From Sphingomonas sp. Y57 (lineage in GTDB: Bacteria; Pseudomonadota; Alphaproteobacteria; Sphingomonadales; Sphingomonadaceae): a stretch of DNA of 64,000 nucleotides. The notes under the pieces are model-generated. The model did no database searches and was not told the DNA's origin. It was given only the letters and a program-made list of their open reading frames with translations. A program made the translations under genes and the position numbers. The stretch lies in contig NZ_LDES01000040.1 in assembly GCF_001015195.1 (NCBI RefSeq), positions 123,353-187,352 of the forward strand, in the 5' to 3' direction. This document shows, piece after piece, positions 36,597 to 45,544 of this stretch. Each line of letters begins with the position of its first letter. Within the stretch, counting starts at the first letter, position 1.

Positions 36597-38351
36597 TCAC
36601 CCGGTGATCAGGCGCGCGTTGCGCAGATGGGTCAAAGCCCTCTCGCGGACCTTGGCGGCATAGCCCATGCGTTCGAGGAAGCCTCTTGGGTCGCGCGCGA
36701 CCTGGCCGCTGCCTTCTTCGAGCTGAGTCCATGCGGCGCGAGCGCGGGCGACATCGCCGACCATCGCGTAGCCGACCGCACTGGTCAGGAAGAACACTCC
36801 GTGCCGTCCCATCACCGGGGGCGCCATATGCGCCAGTGCCTCGCGCGCTATCGCCGCGTCGTCGCGGGCGATGGCGAGCAGCAGCAGCGGTCCGTAGAAC
36901 CGGCCTTCGGGATCGTCGTCGAGCGCTATCGCGCGCCTGATCATCGCTTCGGCGCGCGGATCGTCGCAGTCGAGCAGGTAGACCCCGGCATCGGCAAGCA
37001 GCGCCGGGTCATAAGGCTGAAGTTCGCTTGCCCTGATCGCGAAGCCCGTGGCCTGCGCGCAGGCGTTGCGCGCCACGGCGACCCGTGCGCGGGCAGCATT
37101 GCCCCAGGCATCGAGGGGATCGATCGAACCGGCGATATGGGCATGGCGCTGGGCGGTCAGCAGCAACGCGGGCCGGTCGCGCGGATCGGTGTCCGAACTG
37201 ACCATCTTCTCTATCGCGAGCTGGGCGGCTGCAGCTTGCAACTGGGCATTGTCGGGGTCGCGCTTCAGGCTTTTCTCGACGCAGGCCTGAACATGGCGCA
37301 GCTCCTCGGCCGTCCGTTCCTTGCGATAGCGATGATAGAGCAGCAGGCAGCTGTAGCCTGCCGCCTCGATGCCACCATTTTCCTGCAGCTCATGGGTCGC
37401 AATCAGGCCGTTGACCCGGCCGATGGTCGCGATCATCGGCGCCAGCCGCTGTTCCAGCATCTCGCCATTGAGTCGGCTGGCGTCGCCCAGGCTGATGTCG
37501 CCCGACCAGATCAGTCGATCGGGGGCGAGGCGCATAAGGCGCAGGAACAGGCGTGGATGTTCACCGCCGATCAGATCTCCGCCCAGCCGATAGCGCGCCT
37601 GCGGCATCGCCGGCGGGGCGGGGGCCGCCGCGGTGGCGGGCGTCCCCGGGGCGGACGATCGGCGCAGCGGTCGCACGTCGAACATGTCGCTGCGGCCCAG
37701 CCCGTTGATCAACGTCACCCGGACGAGCTTGCCGAGAGGGCCGTCCTGGGCCATCGCCGTCCCGCCGATCTCCAGGACCGGCCGCTCGCGCCCGGCATTG
37801 GGCGGTGTCGTTCGCATCGGCAGGAGGTGAAGCGTGAGCGCCACCGCCAGCCCGACCAGAACCAGCAAGATGGCGATGTGCCAGCCGAACTGGAAAGGGC
37901 GCTGCGGCAGGGCGGGGGAAGCGGCCGCCTCATCCGGACCGGCTGGCTCCTCCGCAGGCTGCAATGCGACCCGATAGCGGCCGCTGGGGACCGTCAGGCG
38001 CAGGCCGTTGACCGGCTGGTTGCTCCGGTAATGATTGTCGAGCATCCGCCGGAGCCGGCCGACCTGTACGCGCGGATAGCTGTCGGCCCGGGCATCGTAG
38101 TCGGGGGCGCGGCCGAGGCCATCGACCGCCACCGAATAGGCCTTGAGCTGGTCGCCACGGCCGGCGGCGGTTTCGCCCACCAGGAAGGAGAGCAGCCGCT
38201 TCATGATGGGAGCGCGTGCGAAATCGGGTGACGCGATGACGGCGTCGAGTTCCTGCCGCATCAGTTCCGCATCGCTCGACGCGGGATTCGCCGGCCGGCC
38301 GGCCGGTGCCCCTTCGTCCCGATCAGCGGTAACCTCGCGAGCGTCACTCAT
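36597..38351 (-). CDS. Winged-helix / TPR transmembrane regulator
   Basis: 584 residues. The N-terminal part (about 20-130) has the winged-helix pattern common in TPR-containing regulators: AVIASPDFARAPIMKRLLSFLVGETAAGRGDQLKAYSVAV with later SYPRVQVGRLRRML and LTVPSGRYRVAL. A single membrane helix at about residues 155-180 (ILLVLVGLAVALTLHLLPM) separates it from a C-terminal region of about 350 residues with TPR-like repeats. It may be a membrane-tethered transcription regulator; its targets are unknown. Start 38351 is chosen; a palindrome lies 69 bp upstream. Confidence 0.7.
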   Translation of the reverse strand: MSDAREVTADRDEGAPAGRPANPASSDAELMRQELDAVIASPDFARAPIMKRLLSFLVGETAAGRGDQLKAYSVAVDGLGRAPDYDARADSYPRVQVGRLRRMLDNHYRSNQPVNGLRLTVPSGRYRVALQPAEEPAGPDEAAASPALPQRPFQFGWHIAILLVLVGLAVALTLHLLPMRTTPPNAGRERPVLEIGGTAMAQDGPLGKLVRVTLINGLGRSDMFDVRPLRRSSAPGTPATAAAPAPPAMPQARYRLGGDLIGGEHPRLFLRLMRLAPDRLIWSGDISLGDASRLNGEMLEQRLAPMIATIGRVNGLIATHELQENGGIEAAGYSCLLLYHRYRKERTAEELRHVQACVEKSLKRDPDNAQLQAAAAQLAIEKMVSSDTDPRDRPALLLTAQRHAHIAGSIDPLDAWGNAARARVAVARNACAQATGFAIRASELQPYDPALLADAGVYLLDCDDPRAEAMIRRAIALDDDPEGRFYGPLLLLAIARDDAAIAREALAHMAPPVMGRHGVFFLTSAVGYAMVGDVARARAAWTQLEEGSGQVARDPRGFLERMGYAAKVRERALTHLRNARLITG

Positions 38352-38419
38352 GCTGGAAAGGCGATAGCGTGAAAATCGAGGCAAGTCATTCGCAGATTGA
38401 AGGCGGCTCCTTATCGCGA

Positions 38420-38434
38420 CTGTAACGGTTACAG
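38420..38434. promoter_or_regulatory. Palindromic operator candidate upstream of the winged-helix/TPR gene
   Basis: CTGTAAC-G-GTTACAG, a perfect 7-bp inverted repeat with a 1-bp centre, 69 bp before the start codon at 38351. Each half equals the CTGTAAC half-site of the Pho box at 31514, but in inverted rather than direct order. Confidence 0.5.
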
Positions 38435-38658
38435 AGACGGAGAGACACTGCCCGGCGCAGGCTGGCTGGGATTGATTGTCACCGCAGTTCGCTGCGCTCC
38501 ATCGCCGCGTCGCGTCGAAAGTCCTACCCCCAACGGGATGATCGGCGCGTCGGGCATGGGAAATGGTCGATCGTCCGTCTGGCCCCCACCAGCGGGCGAT
38601 CGGCCTTTTCGCATTCGCTTATCCCGGCTGCTGAGCCGGTGCCGGCGGTCTCTTCCCG
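38435..38658 (+). other. Gene-free gap, possible small RNA with terminator
   Basis: No protein gene is supported between the winged-helix/TPR gene (start 38351) and the aldehyde dehydrogenase stop at 38659. On the plus strand a 14-bp stem (38565-38578 with 38592-38605) pairs completely using three G-U pairs and is followed by TTTT (38606-38609); on the minus strand those wobbles become mismatches. This makes a plus-strand transcript ending here plausible. No promoter was identified. Confidence 0.4.
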
Positions 38659-40146
38659 TCAGGCGAGATCGACCCAGACCGATTTTGTCTGCTGATAGCC
38701 GCGCATGCTTTCCATGCCGCTATCACGCCCGTAGCCGCTTGCCTTGACGCCCCCGAACGGCACCGCCCAGTGGATGCGTCGATAAGTGTTGATCCAGACG
38801 GCGCCGACGTTGATGGCCGCTGCGAGCCGGTGAGCCCGTTTCAGGCTGTTGGTCCACACGCCGCAGGCCAGGCCGTAAACGGAGTCATTGGCGATCTCGA
38901 TGGCTTCTTCCGCCTCGTCGAACGGTATGACGCAGCCTACCGGGCCAAAAATCTCCTCCCGGCAAATCCGCATCTGGTTGTTCGCGCCTGCGAACAGGGT
39001 CGGCTGGATGAAATAGCCATTGGCGAAAGGCGACCCGGCGGGGAGCGCGGCAGCACCGATCCCGCCGCCGACGATGACCTCCGCGCCTTCCCGCCGGCCG
39101 ATGTCGAGATAAGCCGCGACCTTTTCGAACTGCTTGTCGAACGCGATCGGCCCCATCTGCGTCGTGCGGTCCATGGGGTCGCCCAGCCGCACGCCGCGCG
39201 CGATCGTGCACATGCGCTCGATCATCTCGTCGTAGATCGGCCGCTGGACCAGGATGCGCGATCCGGCAATGCAAACCTGCCCGGCCCCGCCCGTGAACAC
39301 ACTCATCGTCGTTGCGCCGATCGCCGCGGCATCCAGATCCGCATCGGCAAAGATGATGTTCGCGGACTTGCCGCCCAGCTCGAAGCTCAGCGGCTTGATC
39401 GCATCGGCAGAGCGGCGGGTGATGGCCTGCGCGGTGGCGGTCGACCCTGTGAAGCTGATCTTGTTGATGTCCGGATGGCCCGCAATGGCATCGCCGGCCG
39501 CCTGGCCCAGCCCGGAGAGGACATTGAGCACCCCATCGGGAAAGCCCGCTTCGGCGAACAACTCCGCCATGGCGAGGATCGAACAGGACGCCGTTTCGGG
39601 CGGCTTCACGACGACGGTGTTGCCGGCGGCCAGGGCGGCCCCCGCCTTGGCGATGAAGATGGCAAGCGGGCTGTTCCATGGAACGATGATACCCACCACG
39701 CCTACCGGCTCACGCAGGGTATAATTTACGCTGTTCGGGCTGACGGAAACCGTTTCGCCGTGAATCTTGTCGGCGGCTCCGGCCCAATAATTCAACATTT
39801 CGATGATGGCGGGAAGATCGCCTCCCGTCGTTTCCGATATCACCCGGCCATTGTCGCGGGTTTCGATCTCGGCAAACTCGAGGGCTCTTTCGGAAACCAA
39901 TATCGCCATCCGGCGCAGCAGCGCGGCCCGCTGGGCCGCGCTGAAACCGCGCCAGGGCCCGTTGAAAGCGCCCCGAGCCGCAGCGACGGCATTGTCCACA
40001 TCCTCGGCATTGCTTGCCGGGATGAGTGCCCACACCTCTCGCGTCGCCGGGTCGACGCTTTCAAGCCAGTCTCCCGATACCGACGGCACGGCTCGACCGC
40101 CGATCAGGTTGGTAAAGCGGCGGATTTTCTCAGATGGATTTGCCAT
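38659..40146 (-). CDS. NAD(P)-dependent aldehyde dehydrogenase
   Basis: 495 residues of the ALDH superfamily. NAD-binding and active-site blocks are VGIIVPWNSPLAIFIAKAG, KISFTGSTATAQAI, the catalytic Glu in SFELGGKSANII and the catalytic Cys in GGAGQVCIAGSR. It oxidises an aldehyde to a carboxylic acid; the substrate is unknown. ATG 40146 is preferred because GGAGA lies 8 nt upstream; ATG 40152 would leave 2 nt. It follows the PhyH gene by 14 bp, so the two are probably one operon. Confidence 0.93.
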   Translation of the reverse strand: MANPSEKIRRFTNLIGGRAVPSVSGDWLESVDPATREVWALIPASNAEDVDNAVAAARGAFNGPWRGFSAAQRAALLRRMAILVSERALEFAEIETRDNGRVISETTGGDLPAIIEMLNYWAGAADKIHGETVSVSPNSVNYTLREPVGVVGIIVPWNSPLAIFIAKAGAALAAGNTVVVKPPETASCSILAMAELFAEAGFPDGVLNVLSGLGQAAGDAIAGHPDINKISFTGSTATAQAITRRSADAIKPLSFELGGKSANIIFADADLDAAAIGATTMSVFTGGAGQVCIAGSRILVQRPIYDEMIERMCTIARGVRLGDPMDRTTQMGPIAFDKQFEKVAAYLDIGRREGAEVIVGGGIGAAALPAGSPFANGYFIQPTLFAGANNQMRICREEIFGPVGCVIPFDEAEEAIEIANDSVYGLACGVWTNSLKRAHRLAAAINVGAVWINTYRRIHWAVPFGGVKASGYGRDSGMESMRGYQQTKSVWVDLA

Positions 40147-40160
40147 GGCCATTTCTCCGC

Positions 40161-41030
40161 TCAGGCATCCGCCATGGGGTGGCCGTCCGCATCCAGCGGC
40201 GCGCTATAGTCGGAAAGGCGAGCCGTGCGGCCGCTTCCCCGCAGGAATTCGCCCGTTGCGGCGGGAGGGCCGTCGACCCAGCCGAAACTGGCATGCGACC
40301 GGAAGCCCAGCAGATCGAGGAGCTCGGGCGAGGCCCTTTCATAGACCTCCGGTGAGAGCGACAGGGCGTAGTTCTCGGATTGCCTGTAATAGGGCTTTGA
40401 AAAATATGTAAGAATCCCTCTTCTCGGACGGTCTGTCTGATTGGCCCCCGCTGAATGGACCATCATTCCGCCGAAGATGATGACGCTGCCCGCCGGAGCT
40501 TCGACCGGCACGGCCAGCGCCTCCAGCTGATCCTGGCTGAAAGCGGAGATGTCGGGCCCCCACCTATGACTGCCGCGTATCACCCGGGTTGCGCCGTTTT
40601 CCTTGGTGAAATCATCAAGGGTCCACATCATCTGAACGACGACGACCGATCGGAAGTCATCCAACTGGTCGCGGTGATGATATTGGGCCTCGCCCGGGGA
40701 CTGCACCACATTGGCCGTGATGCTGGACAGGATGAAATCCTCGCCCAGCAAATGGCGCGCGGCGGCGAGACCGGCCGGATGCAGAATGAGATTCTCGAAA
40801 ATGCGCCCCTTGTTCACAAGGTTGAAGATGCGGCGATTGCTGCCGATATCGGAGAAGGTGACGCCTTTCTTTTCTTCGCCTTTCATCTGGTTTTCCAGAC
40901 GATCGCGCAAGGCGCCCAGTGTCGCCGCGTCCAACGCGTTTTCTACGACTGCATAACCAAGCTCATCCAAATCCCTGGTCAGCCCATCGGACTGCTCCGG
41001 ACTCAACTCTGCTATTGGATGAAACGCCAT
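40161..41030 (-). CDS. Phytanoyl-CoA dioxygenase (PhyH) family protein
   Basis: 289 residues, Fe(II)/2-oxoglutarate-dependent oxygenase fold. The metal ligands are in QYHHRDQLDD (H-x-D) and GGMMVHSAGANQTDRPRRG (distal His, with the Arg that holds 2-oxoglutarate). The N-terminal FDELGYAVVENALDAATLGAL-like block matches PhyH. It hydroxylates an unknown organic substrate; fatty-acyl or small-molecule hydroxylations are typical. It precedes an aldehyde dehydrogenase by 14 bp, suggesting stepwise oxidation. Confidence 0.9.
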   Translation of the reverse strand: MAFHPIAELSPEQSDGLTRDLDELGYAVVENALDAATLGALRDRLENQMKGEEKKGVTFSDIGSNRRIFNLVNKGRIFENLILHPAGLAAARHLLGEDFILSSITANVVQSPGEAQYHHRDQLDDFRSVVVVQMMWTLDDFTKENGATRVIRGSHRWGPDISAFSQDQLEALAVPVEAPAGSVIIFGGMMVHSAGANQTDRPRRGILTYFSKPYYRQSENYALSLSPEVYERASPELLDLLGFRSHASFGWVDGPPAATGEFLRGSGRTARLSDYSAPLDADGHPMADA

Positions 41031-41523
41031 CGGACCCCTCCCTTCTATCGAACGGCACGCGCAGCAGAGGTTGCTTTCCCTAACCCGCTGTCTTCGCGCT
41101 CATTAGCGAATCTGCAGGATAAAACCAAGCGACCGTTTGCTTTTCAAGTGGCCGGTCGTGTCCAATGTGTACAAGATCGTTATCGTGGTGAGGCTTGCGT
41201 CGTTACCTCCTTGCCCTACACTCCGAGCGGCTGATCTTCCGGCAGCCGGACTCCTGCGATGGGATCGCTACGAACGCCCGTACGGGTCCAGGAACGCCGG
41301 AGCCCCCATGTCTGCCCACAGCGGGCCAGCCGCAATGCTCATAGTCTCTCCTATCTACGGCGCGATTCTGCCAGGACGTCATCGATTTCGGACCGGAGGG
41401 GCGATCGACAGGGCATGGCGAACCTGATCGGCGGCTCAGGCTCTTCCGACGGTCGCACGGTGCACCGTGAAAGATCGGGCTGGTGCCAAGGCTTGCGTTC
41501 GGCCGCGCCACGGCGCGGCTATA
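41031..41523. other. Gene-free region of about 490 bp
   Basis: No frame here shows homology or a convincing start. It must contain the promoter of the PhyH-ALDH pair at its left edge and follows the EthD stop at its right. I see no transposon ends or tRNA. Base composition is similar to the rest of the accessory part. Confidence 0.6.
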
Positions 41524-41892
41524 CTATCGGACCGGGACTGGTGGTTCACCTATCTGGTAAATCGGATCATCATAGGCGGTGAAATTGGAGGCTTCCATGT
41601 CGACGAACTCGGCAAGAAGCGGCCCGACGACCTTTTTATAGATCGGTTCTTCACACATCCTCGCGATATCCTCGGCGGTGTCGAACCAGGCTTCCGCGAT
41701 GCCGTCGAATGGTACTGACTGGCCCGGCGGGGCCGCTGGCGCGGACAAGGGATGTTGGACGTAACGCCGGATGTGCCGCTTGATCTCCGGGTATTCGCTG
41801 TAGAGCGGGCCATAGACCTCCGACCAGAAGCGGCGGAACTCTTCCGGACTCATCCCCGGCTTGCGATGATAAAATCCCATCATGACGATCAT
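41524..41892 (-). CDS. EthD-domain protein
   Basis: 122 residues of the EthD (dimeric alpha-beta barrel) family: MIVMMGFYHRKPGMSPEEFRRFWSEVYGPL at the N-terminus and FDGIAEAWFDTAEDI in the second half. The family is named after a protein needed for ETBE breakdown and is frequent in catabolic clusters; the reaction is usually not known. It lies 48 bp after the frameshifted carbonic anhydrase-like gene and may share its operon. Confidence 0.88.
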   Translation of the reverse strand: MIVMMGFYHRKPGMSPEEFRRFWSEVYGPLYSEYPEIKRHIRRYVQHPLSAPAAPPGQSVPFDGIAEAWFDTAEDIARMCEEPIYKKVVGPLLAEFVDMEASNFTAYDDPIYQIGEPPVPVR

Positions 41893-41940
41893 ATGGCCTC
41901 TCCAGGATGTCGGATGCGGAAGGCGCAGGACACGGGGCGA

Positions 41941-42562
41941 TCAGCCGGCGCACCGCGCTGCGGCATGGCGGCGGCTGTTCTCGATGTAAAAGTCCGTGGC
42001 TGCTCGATTATAGGCAATCTCGCTGGTGGTTAGGTCGCGGAGATGTTGGGCCGGGCGCCCGGTCCATAACTGTCCCGACCTGATCGTCTTGCCCGACGTC
42101 AGCATCGCGCCGGCGGCGAGCATGCCGTCGCTTTCGATTGTCGCGCCGTTGAAGATGATGCTGCCTATGCCCACGGTCGCACGGTCGCACGGTCGCACGG
42201 TCGTCCAGGGTACAGCCGTGCAGAAGCGACATATGCCCGACCATGCAGTCGTCACCGATCAGCGTCGGATAGTCGGGTCGGCCGCCCCTGGCGCTGTCGC
42301 AATGAATCAGGCAGGAATCCTGAACGTTGGTGCGGGCGCCGATGCGGATGCGGCTCATGTCTCCGCGGATCACGCAATTATACCAGATACTCGCGCCGTC
42401 GCCGACAGAGACATCGCCGAGGATGCGACAACCGGGGGCGATGAAGGCCGTCGCCGCGATCCGGGGGGCGATGCCGTTGACGGCCGATATCGTGGTGCTG
42501 TCCACTCTTCCGTCCACTCCGCTTACCAGCCTGCCGGATTCCCGAAGGCTATTGATCGACAT
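41941..42562 (-). pseudogene. Gamma carbonic anhydrase-like gene, frameshifted in a tandem repeat
   Basis: The first frame (from ATG 42562, AGGTGA upstream) encodes a left-handed hexapeptide-repeat protein with the gamma-CA His ligands in CLIHCDS and GHMSLLHGC. It leaves frame inside four perfect copies of CGACCGTG (42172-42203 on the plus strand as CACGGTCG). The other minus frame continues the fold exactly: ATVGIGSIIFNGATIESDG, AGAMLTSGKTIRSGQLWTGRPAQHL. Two copies of the unit would restore DDRATVGIG. Five copies would also be in frame. The PaaY/CaiE-like acetyltransferase-related branch is another possible role. Start GTG 42574 is an alternative. Confidence 0.85.
42172..42203. repeat. 8-bp tandem repeat, four copies
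   Basis: CACGGTCG is repeated four times without a mismatch inside the carbonic anhydrase-like gene. A gain or loss of one unit shifts the reading frame; two units lie in frame, four do not. Confidence 0.97.
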
Positions 42563-42743
42563 GCCGGCGATCACCTGTAATCAACGGCTGACGGGCTGGC
42601 GAAGCGTGTTCCCGCTCGGCAAACCGGGCCCGAACCGGGGCCATGCCATTTCTTCCGATCTGATCGGAGCGGTCCGCCCGAAGCCGTAGAATGGCGTGCA
42701 GACTGGGTGTTTCAAATATTTTATTGCCGCCGATCGATATCGA

Positions 42744-43619
42744 TTAACTATCGCTCTCGTTCCGCGCCAGATGAAGGAAATTGCGGATGACAGCGTTGTT
42801 CCCGGCCGCGTAGATCGCTCCCAGCTCGATGTTGATCAATTGGGCGAGCGGAACCAACACCACGCGATCTGGCGTGAAGCGCTGCGCCTTGGCGGGCACC
42901 AGGGCAATGCCGATTCCGCTTTGGACAAGGCTGAGGATGGTTTGTAGTTGCGCGGCTTCCTGCACGATATGCGCCACGAAACCGGCGTTCTGGCATGCGG
43001 CGACGGTCGTGGCGCGCAATACGCTGATCTCGCTGTACACCACGAAGGGCTGCTCGGCGAGTTGCTTCAGGTCAAGCCGCCGCTTCCGCGCGAGGGGATT
43101 GGAGCTTGGAAGCGCGACGACCATGTGATCCCGTTCCACCATCCGCGTTGTAAGTCGGGCCTTCTTCTGGAGGGGCAGCCGGACCAGCCCCAGATCGAGC
43201 GAGCCGGCCTCGACGTCACTCTGGATCTCCGCGCTGTTCCCCTCGTTCAATACCAGCTCGACCGCTGGATATAGCCGTCGGAAAGGCTCGATCAGGCGCG
43301 GCAACAGATCGAAAGTTGCCGAACCGACGAAGCCGATTGCCAGTCGTCCACGCTCTCCGCTTACGCCCTGCTTCACGGCCTGGCGTATCTGCTCGGCATG
43401 CGCCAGTGCGATACGAGCCGGCTCGAGTGCCGCTTGCCCCGCCGCGGTCAACGTAACGCCGCGCGGGTTGCGGTCGAACAGCGGCGCGCCGAGCTCTTGC
43501 TCGAGCTTGCGGATCGCCACGCTGAGCGGCGGCTGCGAAATATGCAGCCGTTCCGCGGCGCGGTGGAAATTCGACGTCTCCGCCAGGGTGACGAAATACT
43601 GGAGCGAGCGCAGTTCCAT
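42744..43619 (-). CDS. LysR-family transcriptional regulator
   Basis: 291 residues. The winged helix-turn-helix RSLQYFVTLAETSNFHRAAERLHISQPPLSVAIRKLEQELGAPLF (in parts) opens the protein, followed by the two-lobed effector-binding domain. It is divergent from the enoyl-CoA hydratase gene (116 bp between starts), its likely target, with an AT-rich intergenic region that has room for T-N11-A sites. The effector cannot be read from sequence. Confidence 0.92.
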   Translation of the reverse strand: MELRSLQYFVTLAETSNFHRAAERLHISQPPLSVAIRKLEQELGAPLFDRNPRGVTLTAAGQAALEPARIALAHAEQIRQAVKQGVSGERGRLAIGFVGSATFDLLPRLIEPFRRLYPAVELVLNEGNSAEIQSDVEAGSLDLGLVRLPLQKKARLTTRMVERDHMVVALPSSNPLARKRRLDLKQLAEQPFVVYSEISVLRATTVAACQNAGFVAHIVQEAAQLQTILSLVQSGIGIALVPAKAQRFTPDRVVLVPLAQLINIELGAIYAAGNNAVIRNFLHLARNESDS

Positions 43620-43735
43620 GATATCTCCTGGCTATCGATCGGAGCACTTTTAATATTAGAGTCAATAGTCATTGCCTACCATATTGGAAGTCTTGACGCG
43701 GCATGCCGCTGCGCCAATGGGAGGATCTGCCGGTA

Positions 43736-44536
43736 ATGGAACCATTTCTCCTGCTCGCGCGCGACGGTCCGGTGGTTACCGTTACGCTAAACCGGCCGGA
43801 TGAGCGCAACGCCATCACCGAAGTCGCGTACAGCGATGAAATCGCTCGCTTCTGTACCGAGATCGGCGCGGACGCTTCCGTTCGCGCCTTGATCCTGACT
43901 GGCGCGGGAAGTGCATTCTGCGCGGGCGGGAATGTGAAGCATATGCGTGACAGGGCCGGCATGTTCAGCGGGTCGCCTTATGAGCTCCGCAACCGCTACC
44001 GTACCGGTATTCAGACGATCCCGATGGCACTGTACGAACTTGAAATACCGGTCGTGGCTGCAGTTAACGGCCCCGCCATCGGCGCTGGCCTCGATCTCGC
44101 CTGCATGTGCGACATCCGCATCGCCGCGGACAATGCGATCTTCGCCGAAAGCTTCGTGAAGCTTGGCCTGGTTCCTGGCGATGGCGGGAGCTGGTTGCTG
44201 CCGCGCATTGTCGGCCTGTCTCGAGCCACGATGATGACGCTGACCGGTGACGCCATAGATGCCGCCACGGCACTCGAATATGGACTGGTCAGTGAAGTGG
44301 TGCCGCCGGATCGACTGCTGACTCGGGCGGGCGAAATCGCGTCCAGGATCGCGGCCAATCCGGGCCACGCCACCCGTATGGCCAAACGCTTGCTGCGGGA
44401 AGGGCAGGACATGAAGCTGGGACCGCTGCTCGAACTTTCCGCGGCATAGCAGGCGCTGGCGCATCACACCGGTGATCATGAGGAGGCGCTCGCGGCATTC
44501 CTCGAAAAGCGCCAGCCGGCCTTCAAGAATGCCTGA
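43736..44536 (+). pseudogene. Enoyl-CoA hydratase/isomerase, interrupted by an in-frame TAG
   Basis: The crotonase fold is intact to residue ~237: LNRPDERNAITEVAY, GAGSAFCAGGNVKHM and the oxyanion block GPAIGAGLDLACMCDIRIA. A TAG at 44447-44449 then stops it. The same frame continues for 28 codons (QALAHHTGDHEEALAAFLEK...) to a TGA at 44534, which is the normal family C-terminus, so a single base change probably created the stop. The truncated product lacks the last helix. Start ATG 43736 fits the family start (MEPFLLL); ATG 43703 would add 11 residues. Divergent from a LysR gene. Confidence 0.9.
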
Positions 44537-44692
44537 CAGGAATAAGCGCTATGAAAAGTCGGTTCTTGTTGCCGCGCTCGCGGCGCCATAGTGGGGCTGA
44601 ACCGGGTCTAGGCCATCTAGGTTGCTGGACCTGACGAACCCGGCGCCCGGATGCGGTATCTCGCGCGCACCCCGCTTCATGGAGGAATCTAA

Positions 44693-45484
44693 ATGGCTCA
44701 GACCCAGTTCAAGGATGTGGGCAAGCTCCGGGTCGCCTATAAAGCGGCCGGCGACGGACCTCCGCTGATCCTGCTCCATGGCGGCGAAGGCGACAGCGGT
44801 ATGTTCCGGGAAATCATGCCCTACCTCGCTAAGTCGTTCCTGACGATCACCTATGACCAGCGCGGCTGCGGCGGCACGACCACGACGGACACGTCGGACT
44901 ACCGCCTCGAGGATCTCGCGGACGACGCCGCCGGCTTTATCGAGGCGCTGGGATATGAGAAAGCGCATGTGCTCGGTCATTCCGCCGGGGGCCTCGTCGC
45001 CCAGATGCTGGCGGTTCGCTCGCCGCAGCGGATCGACAAGTTGATCCTGGAATCGACCGCGCCGCTCACCACCTTCAAGGCGACCATGCAGGACGGGGCG
45101 ATTCAGGAACATGGAAGAAGGATCGCCGCTGGCGGGCTGGCGTCCGTGGCCGAATTCTTCACCACGCCCGAATATATGGCCGAGCATCCCGAGTTTGTGG
45201 ACCGTTTGGCGGAGATCAAGGCGGCTTCGTCGCCAGAGTCCTTCGCGCAACGCTTGCAGGCGTTGCAGACCTTCGACGAAGTTGATCTGAGCCGGATCCG
45301 CGCTGAAACCCTGGCGATCTATGCGGAACGCGACCAGCTCGTCGCACGCGACTCGTTCGAGCATATGGCCAAAAAGGTGCTCCTCAACGCGCGACTGGAA
45401 ATCTATCCGAACGCGGGACACGCTAGCGTTGTCCAGTTTCCGGAAGGCTATGCGAAAGTGATCACGGCCTTCCTCAAGGGCTGA
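44693..45484 (+). CDS. Alpha/beta hydrolase
   Basis: 263 residues. PLILLHGGEGDSGMFREIMPYL is the oxyanion region, YDQRGCGGT the typical second loop, VLGHSAGGLVAQML the nucleophile elbow (Ser near residue 102), YAERDQLVAR holds the Asp and AGHASVVQFPEGY the His. A soluble hydrolase of esterase or lactonase type; the substrate is unknown. GGAGG precedes the ATG at 44693. Convergent with the following LysR gene, 60 bp apart. Confidence 0.88.
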   Translation: MAQTQFKDVGKLRVAYKAAGDGPPLILLHGGEGDSGMFREIMPYLAKSFLTITYDQRGCGGTTTTDTSDYRLEDLADDAAGFIEALGYEKAHVLGHSAGGLVAQMLAVRSPQRIDKLILESTAPLTTFKATMQDGAIQEHGRRIAAGGLASVAEFFTTPEYMAEHPEFVDRLAEIKAASSPESFAQRLQALQTFDEVDLSRIRAETLAIYAERDQLVARDSFEHMAKKVLLNARLEIYPNAGHASVVQFPEGYAKVITAFLKG

Positions 45485-45544
45485 CGTGGGTCGGGGGCGC
45501 TCGGAGGGGAGAGGCCAGCCCCACCCTTCCGAGGGTAGGACCCC

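Noticed and set aside
41203..41582. Open frames in the region right of the PhyH gene
   Set aside because: Compositionally unlike proteins and without family match; left as gene-free.
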